DNA of 54,210 bases from Guptibacillus hwajinpoensis (GTDB lineage: Bacteria; Bacillota; Bacilli; Bacillales; Guptibacillaceae): assembly GCF_001039475.1 (NCBI RefSeq), contig NZ_LELK01000001.1, positions 1,873,350 to 1,927,559 of the forward strand, in the 5' to 3' direction. Below, in pieces: positions 8,219 to 16,961 of this stretch; position 1 is the first letter of the stretch; each line of letters begins with the position of its first letter. The notes beneath the pieces were generated by a model. That model did not search any database, was not told the origin of the DNA, and saw only the letters and a list, made by a program, of their open reading frames with translations. The translations under genes were made by a program, and so were the position numbers.

Positions 8219-9451
8219 TTAAGAAAACAGCTGTGGTACTTTATCTATTAATGTCACAATGGCTAAATAAGCTGTGATGGCAAAGACAAAACCACCGAAA
8301 ATCGTCAACCACATCGGATGCTTGTAGTCACCTACAATTGACTTCTTGTATGCAGCAATTAACAGTGTTCCCAAAGCAACTGGCAGAATTAACCCGTTAA
8401 AAGCACCTGCAAGAATCAGCAATAGGACCGGCTTACCGATAAATGTAAAAATGATTGTCGATACAACGATAAATCCGATCGTGACGCCTGAATGATGACG
8501 ATCCACCTTTTTCGATAACGTTCGTAGAAAAGAGACGGACGTATAAGCTGCTCCAACTACGGATGTAATCCCAGCTGCCCATAATACAATCCCGAACATT
8601 TTATAGCCAATTGCGCCTGCAGCCTGTTGGAAAACAGATGCAGGTGGATTAGACGGATCTAATTTGAAACCTGTCGCTACAACACCTAATACCGCTAGAA
8701 ACAGAAAGACACGCATAATTGAAGCAATTAAAATTCCAGAAACCGAGCTTTTCGTTACTTGATGAAGGTTTTCTTTTCCTGAAATACCCGCGTCCAGCAA
8801 GCGATGCCCTCCAGCAAATGTAATGTAGCCGCCGACCGTTCCACCTACTAATGTAATAATGGCAAAAACTTCAATTCGATCTGGTGCAAATGTGTGAACG
8901 ATTGCGTCTCCAACCGGTGGGTTACTTTGAAATGCTACATAAAGTGTAAGTAGAATCATTAATCCACCAAGAATACGTGCAATTTTATCCATCGCTACTC
9001 CTGCTTCTTTAGACAGGAAGATTCCAATTGTTATGACGCCAGTAATTGCTGCTCCAATTCGTGGGTCAATCCCAAACAATACATTCATTCCAAGTCCAGC
9101 GCCACCAACGTTCCCTATATTAAAGGCAAGTCCACCGAGCGCTACTGCAAATGCTAGAAAGTACCCGAGTCCAGGTACGACCATATTTGCGATATCTTGT
9201 CCTCTTTTTTTCGATACAGCAATAATCCGCCAAATATTCGCCTGTACTCCGATGTCTAAGATAATGGACATTAAAATTACGAATCCAAAGCTTGCGAGTA
9301 ACTGCTCAGTAAAGACAGCTGTTTGTGTTAGAAATCCCGGTCCAATTGCGGATGAACCCATTAAGAATGCAGCGCCAAGAATAACACCCCATTTGCTTTT
9401 AGTTGGACCGTTCTCTAGTGGTTCAATTGGTTTATTATTTTCCATTCCCAT
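8219..9451 (-). CDS. ycsG: YcsG-like NRAMP-family transporter lacking the metal-binding motifs
   Basis: About 410 residues with some 11 hydrophobic segments. ATG 9451 is chosen because AAGGGGG lies 7 bases upstream; an earlier in-frame ATG at 9475 precedes that site. The fold is NRAMP/YcsG: AIGPGFLTQTAVFTEQ in helix 1 and GGTVGGYITFAGGHRLLD in helix 6. Classical NRAMP metal transporters have DPGN in helix 1 and MPH in helix 6; here the equivalent positions are about TEQL and a Gly-rich stretch, so a transition-metal substrate is unlikely. Its position in front of pxpB suggests uptake of 5-oxoproline or a related compound; this is inference from gene order. Confidence 0.85.
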   Translation of the reverse strand: MGMENNKPIEPLENGPTKSKWGVILGAAFLMGSSAIGPGFLTQTAVFTEQLLASFGFVILMSIILDIGVQANIWRIIAVSKKRGQDIANMVVPGLGYFLAFAVALGGLAFNIGNVGGAGLGMNVLFGIDPRIGAAITGVITIGIFLSKEAGVAMDKIARILGGLMILLTLYVAFQSNPPVGDAIVHTFAPDRIEVFAIITLVGGTVGGYITFAGGHRLLDAGISGKENLHQVTKSSVSGILIASIMRVFLFLAVLGVVATGFKLDPSNPPASVFQQAAGAIGYKMFGIVLWAAGITSVVGAAYTSVSFLRTLSKKVDRHHSGVTIGFIVVSTIIFTFIGKPVLLLILAGAFNGLILPVALGTLLIAAYKKSIVGDYKHPMWLTIFGGFVFAITAYLAIVTLIDKVPQLFS

Positions 9452-9558
9452 CAAATACCCCCTTATGAGTATCATTCAACTTTTAGCTGAAACGATACAA
9501 ATGATCTCTTCCCTCTACAATATCACGTAATTTTCAGATAAATTTATCATATTCCGCA

Positions 9559-9585
9559 CAAAAAAACCGCCCGAATTGGGCGATT
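9559..9585 (-). terminator. Terminator of the response-regulator operon
   Basis: Read on the minus strand, CGCCCAATTCGGGCG forms a short GC-rich hairpin followed by a run of seven T. It lies 5 bases after the regulator stop codon and separates it from the ycsG promoter region. Confidence 0.85.
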
Positions 9586-9589
9586 TCGC

Positions 9590-10966
9590 TCACGTTATAT
9601 TATATTTCTCGATTCTACGCTGTAATGCATATCGACTAATACCCAGTAGCTTCCCAGCTTGTGTGATATTCCACTTTGATTCCTGTATTGCTTTCTCGAT
9701 ATATTTCTTTTCAATTGATTCGATATGATCTTCTAATGAAAACAACTCATCAAAAACAACATCATCAACGGGCTTTGAGCCTTCGACATTCCCTTCAACA
9801 GGATTAAGAAAATCAAAGTGATGAGCAGCTAGCTCTCTTTCTTGATGTAAAATAGCTATTCGTTCGATTGTATTCTTGAGCTCCCTCACGTTTCCGGGCC
9901 AGTCGTAATGTAATAACCGCTTCTTTGCATCTGCTCTAAGAATTGGAGTCTCTTTTCGCATTTGCTGACAGAATTCATCTAGAAAATGCTCGGTTAACAT
10001 CAAGATATCGCGATCTCTATTACGCAAAGGAGTTAATTTAATCGGGACAACATTCAATCGATAATACAGATCCGACCGAAACTCTTTCTCCTCAATCATT
10101 TCTTCAAGTGAACGATTTGTAGCAGCGATCACACGTACATCCATTTCAATATCATGAACGCTACCGATTCGCTTGATTTTCTTGTCTTCCAAAAAGCGCA
10201 GAAGCTTTACTTGAATCTCAAGGGAGAGATCGCCAATTTCATCTAGGAAAAGAGTTCCACCATCTGCCCATTCCATTAAGCCAACTTTTGGCTGAGAATG
10301 ATCGGATACACTATTTTTCTCTCGACCAAACAATTCAATCTCAATTAAGTCTGATGGTATACTTGCACAGTTCACTGCAACAAACGGTCCTTCAGCTCGT
10401 TTACTTTGCTGATGAACGCTTCTTGCTACGAGCTCTTTCCCTGTTCCTGTTTCGCCTCTGACAAGAACCGTCGTATCATTGCTTTCCGCTATAAGTGAAA
10501 TTTTCGCTTTCAATTCATTCATTTGTTCACTTTCACCAATCATACGAACAAGCTTTGTTCGACGTTCTTCTTCTCTGTACCGTTCAACTTCTTTCTCAAG
10601 ATGATGCTGCTTAATCCACTTTTCAAGCGTGATTTTCAGTTCTTCTAGCTCAAACGGCTTTGTTAAGTAATCAAAAGCACCTTCTTTAATCGCTCGCACA
10701 GCCGTTTTGGCATCACCGAATGCCGTCAACATCATAACTGTCATTTCTGGATAGCGTTCTTTCATATCATGAAGAGAATCAAGACCGTTTCCGTCAGGCA
10801 ATCGAATATCTAACAACAGCACCTGTGGACTGAATTCATCAATTAACCTATATCCTTCTTCAAGTGTAGCGCCCGTTCGTACATCATAGCCTTCATCTTC
10901 TAAGAACATTTGTAGGGTTAGACGTAGAGTTGTTTCATCATCAACTATTCCTACTCTTACAGCCAA
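9590..10966 (-). CDS. NtrC-type response regulator lacking the GAFTGA motif
   Basis: A 458-residue protein; TTG start immediately after the kinase stop, with GGAGGAG upstream. Receiver domain 1-120: acidic D9/D10, phospho-acceptor D53 (LLLDIRLPDG), K103. AAA+ domain about 140-375: Walker A GETGTGKE (171-178), Walker [12 protein letters not shown] (236-246), arginine finger in RSDLYYRL. Fis-type HTH 431-452. In sigma-54 activators the segment after LFGxEK is GAFTGA; here it is NSVSDH (218-223), so the loop that contacts sigma-54 is absent. The ATPase residues are kept. It probably acts on another RNA polymerase form or as a repressor, as known for other GAFTGA-less NtrC relatives. Targets are unknown; the oxoprolinase genes lie directly downstream. 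Confidence 0.9.
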   Translation of the reverse strand: MAVRVGIVDDETTLRLTLQMFLEDEGYDVRTGATLEEGYRLIDEFSPQVLLLDIRLPDGNGLDSLHDMKERYPEMTVMMLTAFGDAKTAVRAIKEGAFDYLTKPFELEELKITLEKWIKQHHLEKEVERYREEERRTKLVRMIGESEQMNELKAKISLIAESNDTTVLVRGETGTGKELVARSVHQQSKRAEGPFVAVNCASIPSDLIEIELFGREKNSVSDHSQPKVGLMEWADGGTLFLDEIGDLSLEIQVKLLRFLEDKKIKRIGSVHDIEMDVRVIAATNRSLEEMIEEKEFRSDLYYRLNVVPIKLTPLRNRDRDILMLTEHFLDEFCQQMRKETPILRADAKKRLLHYDWPGNVRELKNTIERIAILHQERELAAHHFDFLNPVEGNVEGSKPVDDVVFDELFSLEDHIESIEKKYIEKAIQESKWNITQAGKLLGISRYALQRRIEKYNIT

Positions 10967-12649
10967 TTAAATCTCCTCCTCTCTTGATGGAAATGTTAGA
11001 TAGAACGTTGTCCCTTTTCCAGGTGTGCTTCTCACATCAATTTCTCCATTATTCTGGACAACAAGCTGGTGAACAATAGATAGTCCTAGACCCGTTCCTT
11101 CAGCACGTGTTGTATAAAATGGATCGAATATTTTCTCGATCACATCATCACTCATACCAATCCCAGTGTCTGTTATCGTAATCGTTCGATCATTCTCCGA
11201 TCCATGACAATCAATCGTAAGATCTCCACCTTCAGGCATCGCGCTCATCCCATTAATCATTAAATTCAAGAGAATTTGACGAAGATGATCTCGATCAACC
11301 ATTAGTTCAGCATTACTTTCAACCTGATGCAATCGAACATTTTTCTCGTTCGCGATTCTTTCCATCACTACAAAAAGCGATCGAACAACGTCATCCACTC
11401 TAACAACTGTTGGAGCGGCATTCATTGGACTAGAGAATTGAAGCGTGTTTGTTATAATCTTATTTAATCGATCGATATCAAGCAGCATGTTTTCTGTTAA
11501 CGTTAACTGGTCATCACTTAACTCCAACCTTCGAATGAGTAGTTCAGTTGTCGCTTTAATCCCTGCGAGTGGATTGCGTATTTCATGAGCTATTCCAGAT
11601 GCCATCTCGCCTAATGAAGCTAACCGAGACATCCGCTCAACACGCAGCTCTAATTTCCTGCGGTGCGTAATATCTTCGAACGTCATTATGGATCTCTTGC
11701 CAGATCCTCCTATTACCATATAGTTTACCGCATAATAGACTTTCTCTTCGTTTACCTTATGGTCCCATATCTCTTCTTCTCTCTTACTTGTTTCATGAAT
11801 TGTGAATTGTTTAACACGTCTCTCAAGAATAGCATCGTTATTCATCATCTTGTGAGCCGCTTTATTATAAACCGATTCGGACCCCTTTGTAATAAGAACC
11901 ATACCAACGTGCACGCTATTTAGAATCGTTTCATTGAGCTGTTTGATTTTATCAATTTGGATATTCCGCTCATCAAGTGTTTGAACCATTTCCTTTAAAG
12001 ACGTTGATAGGACACCAATTTCATCTTTACGCGTTTCTTTTATATCAAGATCTTTAACCTGTCCTCCCAATGCTATTTGCTTACAGAAATCAGCCAAATT
12101 TTTGATAGGCTTTGAAAGATTATAAGAAAGTATAATCGTGAACTGTACAGCAATGATACCAGTAAAAATACTAATCAATAGCGTGTATTTTTGAATATCT
12201 GGAAGAGACCCTGAATAAAAAGAGAACTCAATAGGAGAATAGAGCGTCCAATTCCAATCCTCCAGCTGTTCTATTAATACTTTACGCTCAACAAACCAAC
12301 TACTTTCTGCTTCACCGTTATACCAATCGAGCTCAGCAGAATTAGTGACTTCTCCATCAGACGTAAGTTCACCCTTCTCATCTTCTACATACAAACCATT
12401 CGTTTCATAAATCATCATCTTGATAAGTGCTTTTGCATCTCCTTCACTCATCGTACCGTTCTGCACTCTGTTAGCTAAATTCTCAGCATACCGATCCAAG
12501 CTTTTAAGATGTTCACTAGCCGTTGCCTGTTTGAACTGTTTATCTGATTGATAACTTGACCACATTGATACGGCTCCAATGATAAAGCTTGGTAGGAGAA
12601 CAATAATAAGAAACGGGACTAGAATTTTACGTTCTATAGAATGACGCAT
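10967..12649 (-). CDS. Membrane sensor histidine kinase (HAMP-PAS-HisKA-HATPase)
   Basis: A 560-residue kinase with AAAGGAGG 8 bases before ATG. Membrane helix about 10-30, an extracytoplasmic domain about 31-153, second helix about 155-178, HAMP about 179-232, PAS-like segment about 235-330. HisKA carries the phosphorylated H355 in SGIAHEIRNPLAGIK. ATP-binding boxes include DTGIGM and GTGLGLSIVHQLV. NtrB-like kinases of this type phosphorylate NtrC-type regulators, and the cognate regulator follows without a gap. The first 23 bases overlap the symporter gene, so symporter, kinase and regulator are probably made together. The signal could be the symporter's substrate or transport activity (inference). 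Confidence 0.92.
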   Translation of the reverse strand: MRHSIERKILVPFLIIVLLPSFIIGAVSMWSSYQSDKQFKQATASEHLKSLDRYAENLANRVQNGTMSEGDAKALIKMMIYETNGLYVEDEKGELTSDGEVTNSAELDWYNGEAESSWFVERKVLIEQLEDWNWTLYSPIEFSFYSGSLPDIQKYTLLISIFTGIIAVQFTIILSYNLSKPIKNLADFCKQIALGGQVKDLDIKETRKDEIGVLSTSLKEMVQTLDERNIQIDKIKQLNETILNSVHVGMVLITKGSESVYNKAAHKMMNNDAILERRVKQFTIHETSKREEEIWDHKVNEEKVYYAVNYMVIGGSGKRSIMTFEDITHRRKLELRVERMSRLASLGEMASGIAHEIRNPLAGIKATTELLIRRLELSDDQLTLTENMLLDIDRLNKIITNTLQFSSPMNAAPTVVRVDDVVRSLFVVMERIANEKNVRLHQVESNAELMVDRDHLRQILLNLMINGMSAMPEGGDLTIDCHGSENDRTITITDTGIGMSDDVIEKIFDPFYTTRAEGTGLGLSIVHQLVVQNNGEIDVRSTPGKGTTFYLTFPSREEEI

Positions 12650-14054
12650 TAAAACGGCCTCCTTTCAGAAAGAAGAGGAATCCAGCTACCACGATTGATG
12701 GTAATACTGGATGATAGGCAGGCTGTATTTCCTTAGGAATAAGGAGAAACGCTAGTACGTAAGCCAAACATCCACCGAATGTCGAAAGGAGAGCGTTTTT
12801 TCTAGACGCTTTTGTATATAAACCTCCATATAAAGGGAAAAACAAAGAAACAGCAATGATTCCCCACACGTGTCCACTAAACTGGACGATCCCTTTCGGA
12901 GGTGTAAAAGCGATAAGGAGTGCAAGAGTAGCAAAAACGAAAATAACCCATCGCGTCCAGGAAATGATTTTGCTATCATGCGATTTCTGCTTACGAATTG
13001 GAAGTGTAATGTCATAAACGAAGCTACTCGCCATAATTAATAGCTGAGAGTTAGCCGTTGATATCGCTGCCGCTACAACGCTGATTAACAAAATGCCTTT
13101 CCATGGTGTTTGAAGCAAGTATGTAATAATGTACGGATAAATTTCATCGGTATTCGTAAATTGAAGGTCTGGATCTAGTATTCTTGATCCGATACCAATA
13201 ACAAAGATCGAGAAATAGATTAAGACGAGGAAAAACGTACTAAGAAAAATCATCTTCAAAGCTACATGCTTTGAACGAGAGGATAGAATGCGTACAGCAT
13301 ACTGAGGATTCGCAGCTACACCAAGTCCTAATGAAAAGAAGGCACTTAATAACGTCCAAAATGGCAAACCGCCCTCAGGGAATAGGGCAAGATAAGCATC
13401 AGCTCCTCTATCTCCAAACGAAGCAAAACCTGTGACAACTCTCGAAACCCCACCGATTTCATTAACAACCAATATAGCACCAAGAATTGTTCCAAAAACT
13501 ATTAAACAGAAATGAAAAATATCTGTTCGAGCAACAGAGTGAAGTCCACCAAACGTTGTGTATAAAACAAAGATATAAATTAAAAACACGCTAACCATAT
13601 AGGGCACTTCTAGCATTTCGCTTACGACAATTCCAAAGCCTCGAATTTGGATTACTACATACAAAAGATAGCTAATGCTAAGAACGATACCAATCCACAC
13701 TTGAAGCAGCTTCGATTGATAACGAATGAGGAAAAACTCTGGTACAGTAACGACGTTATATGTATAAAGTTTGGAGGATAGAAAGAATAAGCCAACAATT
13801 CCCAGTAACCACGCAATAGCGGTTGTCCAAAGGACAGACACACCTCCTTCGTAGATTAACCCTGGTAAACCGAGAAGCGATGCAGCACTAAACCACGTGG
13901 CGCAAAAAGAGGCAATACTAGGAAATAACGATAGATTTCGCCCAGCAAGAAAGTATCCTTTTAACTCATCTGTTTTATCAAATCCGTGTTTCCCGAGAAT
14001 TAAGATGACAATTGTATAAAGTAGGAAAACCCCTAAATAAAGCAATTCATCCAT
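12627..14054 (-). CDS. Sodium:solute symporter (SSS/SLC5 family) of a two-component operon
   Basis: A 475-residue protein with about 13 hydrophobic helices. AAAGGGGG lies 7 bases before the ATG. The SSS signature region is present: DELKGYFLAGRNLSLFPS, then ATWFSAASLLGLPGLIYEGG, and later AAISTANSQLLIMASSFVYD. The family couples sodium entry to uptake of sugars, amino acids, organic acids or vitamins; the substrate here cannot be named. It is the first gene before a kinase and an NtrC-like regulator and overlaps the kinase by 23 bases. In pseudomonads CbrA fuses an SSS domain to a kinase that pairs with NtrC-type CbrB; here the parts are separate genes, so this protein may be transporter and sensor at once. 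Confidence 0.9.
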   Translation of the reverse strand: MDELLYLGVFLLYTIVILILGKHGFDKTDELKGYFLAGRNLSLFPSIASFCATWFSAASLLGLPGLIYEGGVSVLWTTAIAWLLGIVGLFFLSSKLYTYNVVTVPEFFLIRYQSKLLQVWIGIVLSISYLLYVVIQIRGFGIVVSEMLEVPYMVSVFLIYIFVLYTTFGGLHSVARTDIFHFCLIVFGTILGAILVVNEIGGVSRVVTGFASFGDRGADAYLALFPEGGLPFWTLLSAFFSLGLGVAANPQYAVRILSSRSKHVALKMIFLSTFFLVLIYFSIFVIGIGSRILDPDLQFTNTDEIYPYIITYLLQTPWKGILLISVVAAAISTANSQLLIMASSFVYDITLPIRKQKSHDSKIISWTRWVIFVFATLALLIAFTPPKGIVQFSGHVWGIIAVSLFFPLYGGLYTKASRKNALLSTFGGCLAYVLAFLLIPKEIQPAYHPVLPSIVVAGFLFFLKGGRFNASFYRT

Positions 14055-14092
14055 ATTCGTCCCCCTTTCACCTCTTCATTCGTTCAGATTTC

Positions 14093-14122
14093 ATTATATA
14101 CAAAAAAATAGACGTGAACCAA
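14093..14122 (-). promoter_or_regulatory. Predicted sigma-A promoter of the symporter-kinase-regulator operon
   Basis: On the minus strand TTGGTT (14117-14122) and TATAAT (14093-14098) are separated by 18 bases, about 40 bases before the start codon. The -10 is perfect and the -35 fair. No TGGCAC-N5-TTGC sigma-54 pattern was found here. Confidence 0.6.
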
Positions 14123-14251
14123 GTATGGTCAGAGGAATCTAAGTCAACGCTTGATAAATGCATTCGCTTAGAGGGGTATTTTCGTAGAGCTTCGTGCCTA
14201 AATATAATGGGATTTTTTCAATACAAAAGCAGACCAACAATCCCAAATAGA

Positions 14252-14273
14252 CCGCTACACGTTTGTATAGCGG
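14252..14273. terminator. Hairpin downstream of galT
   Basis: CCGCTACAC and GTATAGCGG form a 9-bp stem (one G-T pair) with loop GTTT, just after the galT stop. The following T-run is weak on both strands, so termination efficiency is uncertain. Confidence 0.5.
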
Positions 14274-14289
14274 CCTTCTCGTAAGTTCG

Positions 14290-15798
14290 TTAAGTTAACT
14301 GATGGAGAAATCGTTTAAAAGCTTTTTGTCCAGCTTCATCACGCTTAAACACCCCAGCGTGTTCTAGCACCTTAGAAAAAACAAGACCCATTTCTTGTTT
14401 CAATAGATCTACTAGCTTGTCATCTATATTCTTATATTTCGCTACAACCCTTTTCGCCCAAGGTACATGCTTCGAAACAATCGCATCTTCAGCAGCTTGA
14501 TCCAGTTCGTTATTCTTGATATAACGAGCTAGAAGCTCCATTTCTTCAACAAGACGCCCAGGCAGAACCGCAAGCCCCATCACTTCAATTAACCCGATGT
14601 TCTCTTTCTTCATATGATGGACTTCTTCATGAGGATGAAAAATACCCATTGGGTGCTCCTCATTTGTTCGGTTGTTTCGCAGAACGAGGTCGAGCTCATA
14701 ATAGTCATCTCTCATTCTCGCAATCGGTGTAATCGTATTATGATTTTCTCCATCAGAATAAGAGAGAATATCAACCGCGTCATCTGAATACGTTCGCCAT
14801 GAAGAAAGAATGGTTTCGCCTAACTCAGTGAGCCGCTTTCGATCTTCGCCTCTTAAGCGAATAACCGACATAGGCCAATTGACGATCCCCACCGTCACAT
14901 CGCTAAAGCCTTCCACTTGAATTTCTTCTTGAATCGTTGCTTTTGCCATTGGGAAATCATGATGACCGCCCTGAAAATGGTCGTGGTTTAAAATCGATCC
15001 GCCTACAATTGGAAGATCTGCATTCGATCCGACAAAGTAGTGTGGAAATTGTTCTATAAAGTGAAGAAGTCGATCAAAACCGTCTTTTGAAATCGTCATT
15101 GGACGATGTTGTTCGGATAAAATAATGGCGTGCTCATTGTAATAGACATAAGGGGAATACTGGACATACCAGCTCTCCCCTTCTAACTCAACTGGAATAA
15201 TGCGGTGCTGATCCCGTGCAGGATGATCAAGTCTTCCTGCATACCCTTCATTTTCTTTACAAAGCAAGCACTTAGGATAAGTTGACGCTGTATTCGATTT
15301 TGCAGCTGCTATGGCTTTCGGATCTTTCTCAGGTTTTGATAAATTGATCGTAATTTCTAAATCACCATAATCCGTTTCACTGAACCAGTGAACGTTCTTT
15401 GCTATGCGATTTGTACGAATGTAATTCGAATCCTTTGAAAGCTGATAGAAATAATCTGTTGCAGTGATCGGACCTTCCGTATTGTATAACTCATAAAATG
15501 TACCGATCACTTCTGACGGTCGAGGAACAAGTGTGTTCATTATCTTCGGGTCAAATAAGTCTCGTTCCGTCACGGTATCTTCTTCGATCAGTTCTTTATC
15601 AATTGCATAATTCAACATCTTTTCAATGATTGGAACAGGCGTCTCTAACCGCTCTTCTTGCGGGATGGGAAGTTTAGTTTCACCATCTAACTCGAAAAGG
15701 TGATACAGCGCGTTTCGAACATAATCAACATCCCATCTTGCTATCATATTTTTCTGTAAACCAAATTGAATGAGTCGTTCGATTTGAAGTTCAATCAT
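14290..15798 (-). CDS. galT: UDP-glucose--hexose-1-phosphate uridylyltransferase, type 2
   Basis: A 502-residue protein of the Firmicute-type (class 2) GalT, longer than the roughly 350-residue E. coli form. Landmarks: CLLCKENEGYAGRLDHPARD (about 196-215), RIIPVELEGESWYVQYSPY, NHDHFQGGHHDFPM (active-site region) and DDYYELDLVLRNNRT. It transfers UMP from UDP-glucose to galactose 1-phosphate in the Leloir pathway. Its ATG overlaps the galK stop (ATGA), so it is the last gene of the alpha-galactosidase-galK-galT operon. UDP-galactose 4-epimerase (galE), needed to complete the pathway, is not in the window. Confidence 0.95.
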   Translation of the reverse strand: MIELQIERLIQFGLQKNMIARWDVDYVRNALYHLFELDGETKLPIPQEERLETPVPIIEKMLNYAIDKELIEEDTVTERDLFDPKIMNTLVPRPSEVIGTFYELYNTEGPITATDYFYQLSKDSNYIRTNRIAKNVHWFSETDYGDLEITINLSKPEKDPKAIAAAKSNTASTYPKCLLCKENEGYAGRLDHPARDQHRIIPVELEGESWYVQYSPYVYYNEHAIILSEQHRPMTISKDGFDRLLHFIEQFPHYFVGSNADLPIVGGSILNHDHFQGGHHDFPMAKATIQEEIQVEGFSDVTVGIVNWPMSVIRLRGEDRKRLTELGETILSSWRTYSDDAVDILSYSDGENHNTITPIARMRDDYYELDLVLRNNRTNEEHPMGIFHPHEEVHHMKKENIGLIEVMGLAVLPGRLVEEMELLARYIKNNELDQAAEDAIVSKHVPWAKRVVAKYKNIDDKLVDLLKQEMGLVFSKVLEHAGVFKRDEAGQKAFKRFLHQLT

Positions 15799-16961
15799 TG
15801 TAAATTCTCCATTTTTCTTGCGCCATCACCGATCTCTACCACATAAAACGCTGCCTCAAGATTCGTTTGCTTCTTATATAATTCACCAACATTTGCAATA
15901 AACTGATCTACCTTCTCATTATCTACAATACTGATCGTACAACCACCAAAACCAGCTCCTGTCATCCGTGATCCGATGGCTCCTTCTTCCCATGCCGCTT
16001 CCACCATTGCATCTAATTCTTGTCCAGTAACTTCATAGTCATCCCGTAAGGAAACGTGTGATTCGTTCATCAATCGTCCGAATGATTCCATATCTCCATC
16101 GTTTAAGTAGTTAACGGCTTTCATCGTTCGCCGATTCTCATAAACAGCGTGCCGAGCGCGCTTTTGTGCAAGTGGATCTTGAATAAGATGTTTATTCGCT
16201 TCAAATTCTTCTTCCGTCAAATCGCCAAGTGATGCAATAGCGAGCTTCTTCTGTAATGCGATTAACGCTTCTTCACATTGATTTCTACGCTCATTGTATT
16301 TCGAATCCGCAAGTCCGCGTCGCTTATTTGTATTAGCAATAATCAATGACTGATGAGATAACGTAATCGGCGTTTCCTTGTATTCTAAGGTGTCACAATT
16401 AAGAAGAAGTGCATGATCTCGCTTCCCCATTCCAATCGCGAACTGATCCATGATTCCACAATTCACTCCAACGAATTCATTCTCTGCTCTTTGTGACAGC
16501 TGAACCATTTCAACCATTTCGATGGATAGTTGAAAGAGGTCCTTTAACACAACAGATGTCACAAGCTCGATTGAAGCGGAAGAGGACAGTCCTGCCCCGT
16601 TCGGGATATTTCCATAAAATGCAATATCTACGCCAGTTGGAATGGTGTAACCAACTTGATTAAACATGGCGATTACACCTTTCGGATAATTCGCCCAATC
16701 ATGTTGATCCACATACGCTAAGTTAGATAGGGAAGACTCAATGATACCCAGATTTTTAAAGTTCATTGAGTATAACCGCACAACATCATCATTCCTCTTT
16801 CTCGCAACAGCGTAAGTACCAACACTTAATGCGCACGGAAACACATGACCTCCGTTATAATCTGTGTGTTCTCCAATTAAATTAACGCGTCCTGGTGCGA
16901 AAAATGCGGCCTCCCCTTTTGTGCCGAATTTTTCGTTAAATACATGTTCTAGCTCTCTCAT
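15795..16961 (-). CDS. galK: Galactokinase
   Basis: A 388-residue GHMP kinase. Signatures in order: galactose-binding GRVNLIGEHTDYNGGHVFP (about 24-42), ATP-binding NGAGLSSSASIE (about 122-133), and GAGFGGCTISIV near the C-terminus (about 338-349). It phosphorylates galactose at C1, the first intracellular step after release by the upstream alpha-galactosidase or uptake of free galactose. It overlaps both neighbours by 4 bases (ATGA at each junction), which implies tight coupling. AGAGGTGA lies before the start. Confidence 0.96.
   Translation of the reverse strand: MRELEHVFNEKFGTKGEAAFFAPGRVNLIGEHTDYNGGHVFPCALSVGTYAVARKRNDDVVRLYSMNFKNLGIIESSLSNLAYVDQHDWANYPKGVIAMFNQVGYTIPTGVDIAFYGNIPNGAGLSSSASIELVTSVVLKDLFQLSIEMVEMVQLSQRAENEFVGVNCGIMDQFAIGMGKRDHALLLNCDTLEYKETPITLSHQSLIIANTNKRRGLADSKYNERRNQCEEALIALQKKLAIASLGDLTEEEFEANKHLIQDPLAQKRARHAVYENRRTMKAVNYLNDGDMESFGRLMNESHVSLRDDYEVTGQELDAMVEAAWEEGAIGSRMTGAGFGGCTISIVDNEKVDQFIANVGELYKKQTNLEAAFYVVEIGDGARKMENLQ

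Noticed and set aside
14055-14289. A sigma-54 promoter for the symporter-kinase-regulator operon
   Set aside because: No TGGCAC-N5-TTGC pattern was found; a sigma-A-type TTGGTT-N18-TATAAT fits instead, consistent with the GAFTGA-less regulator.
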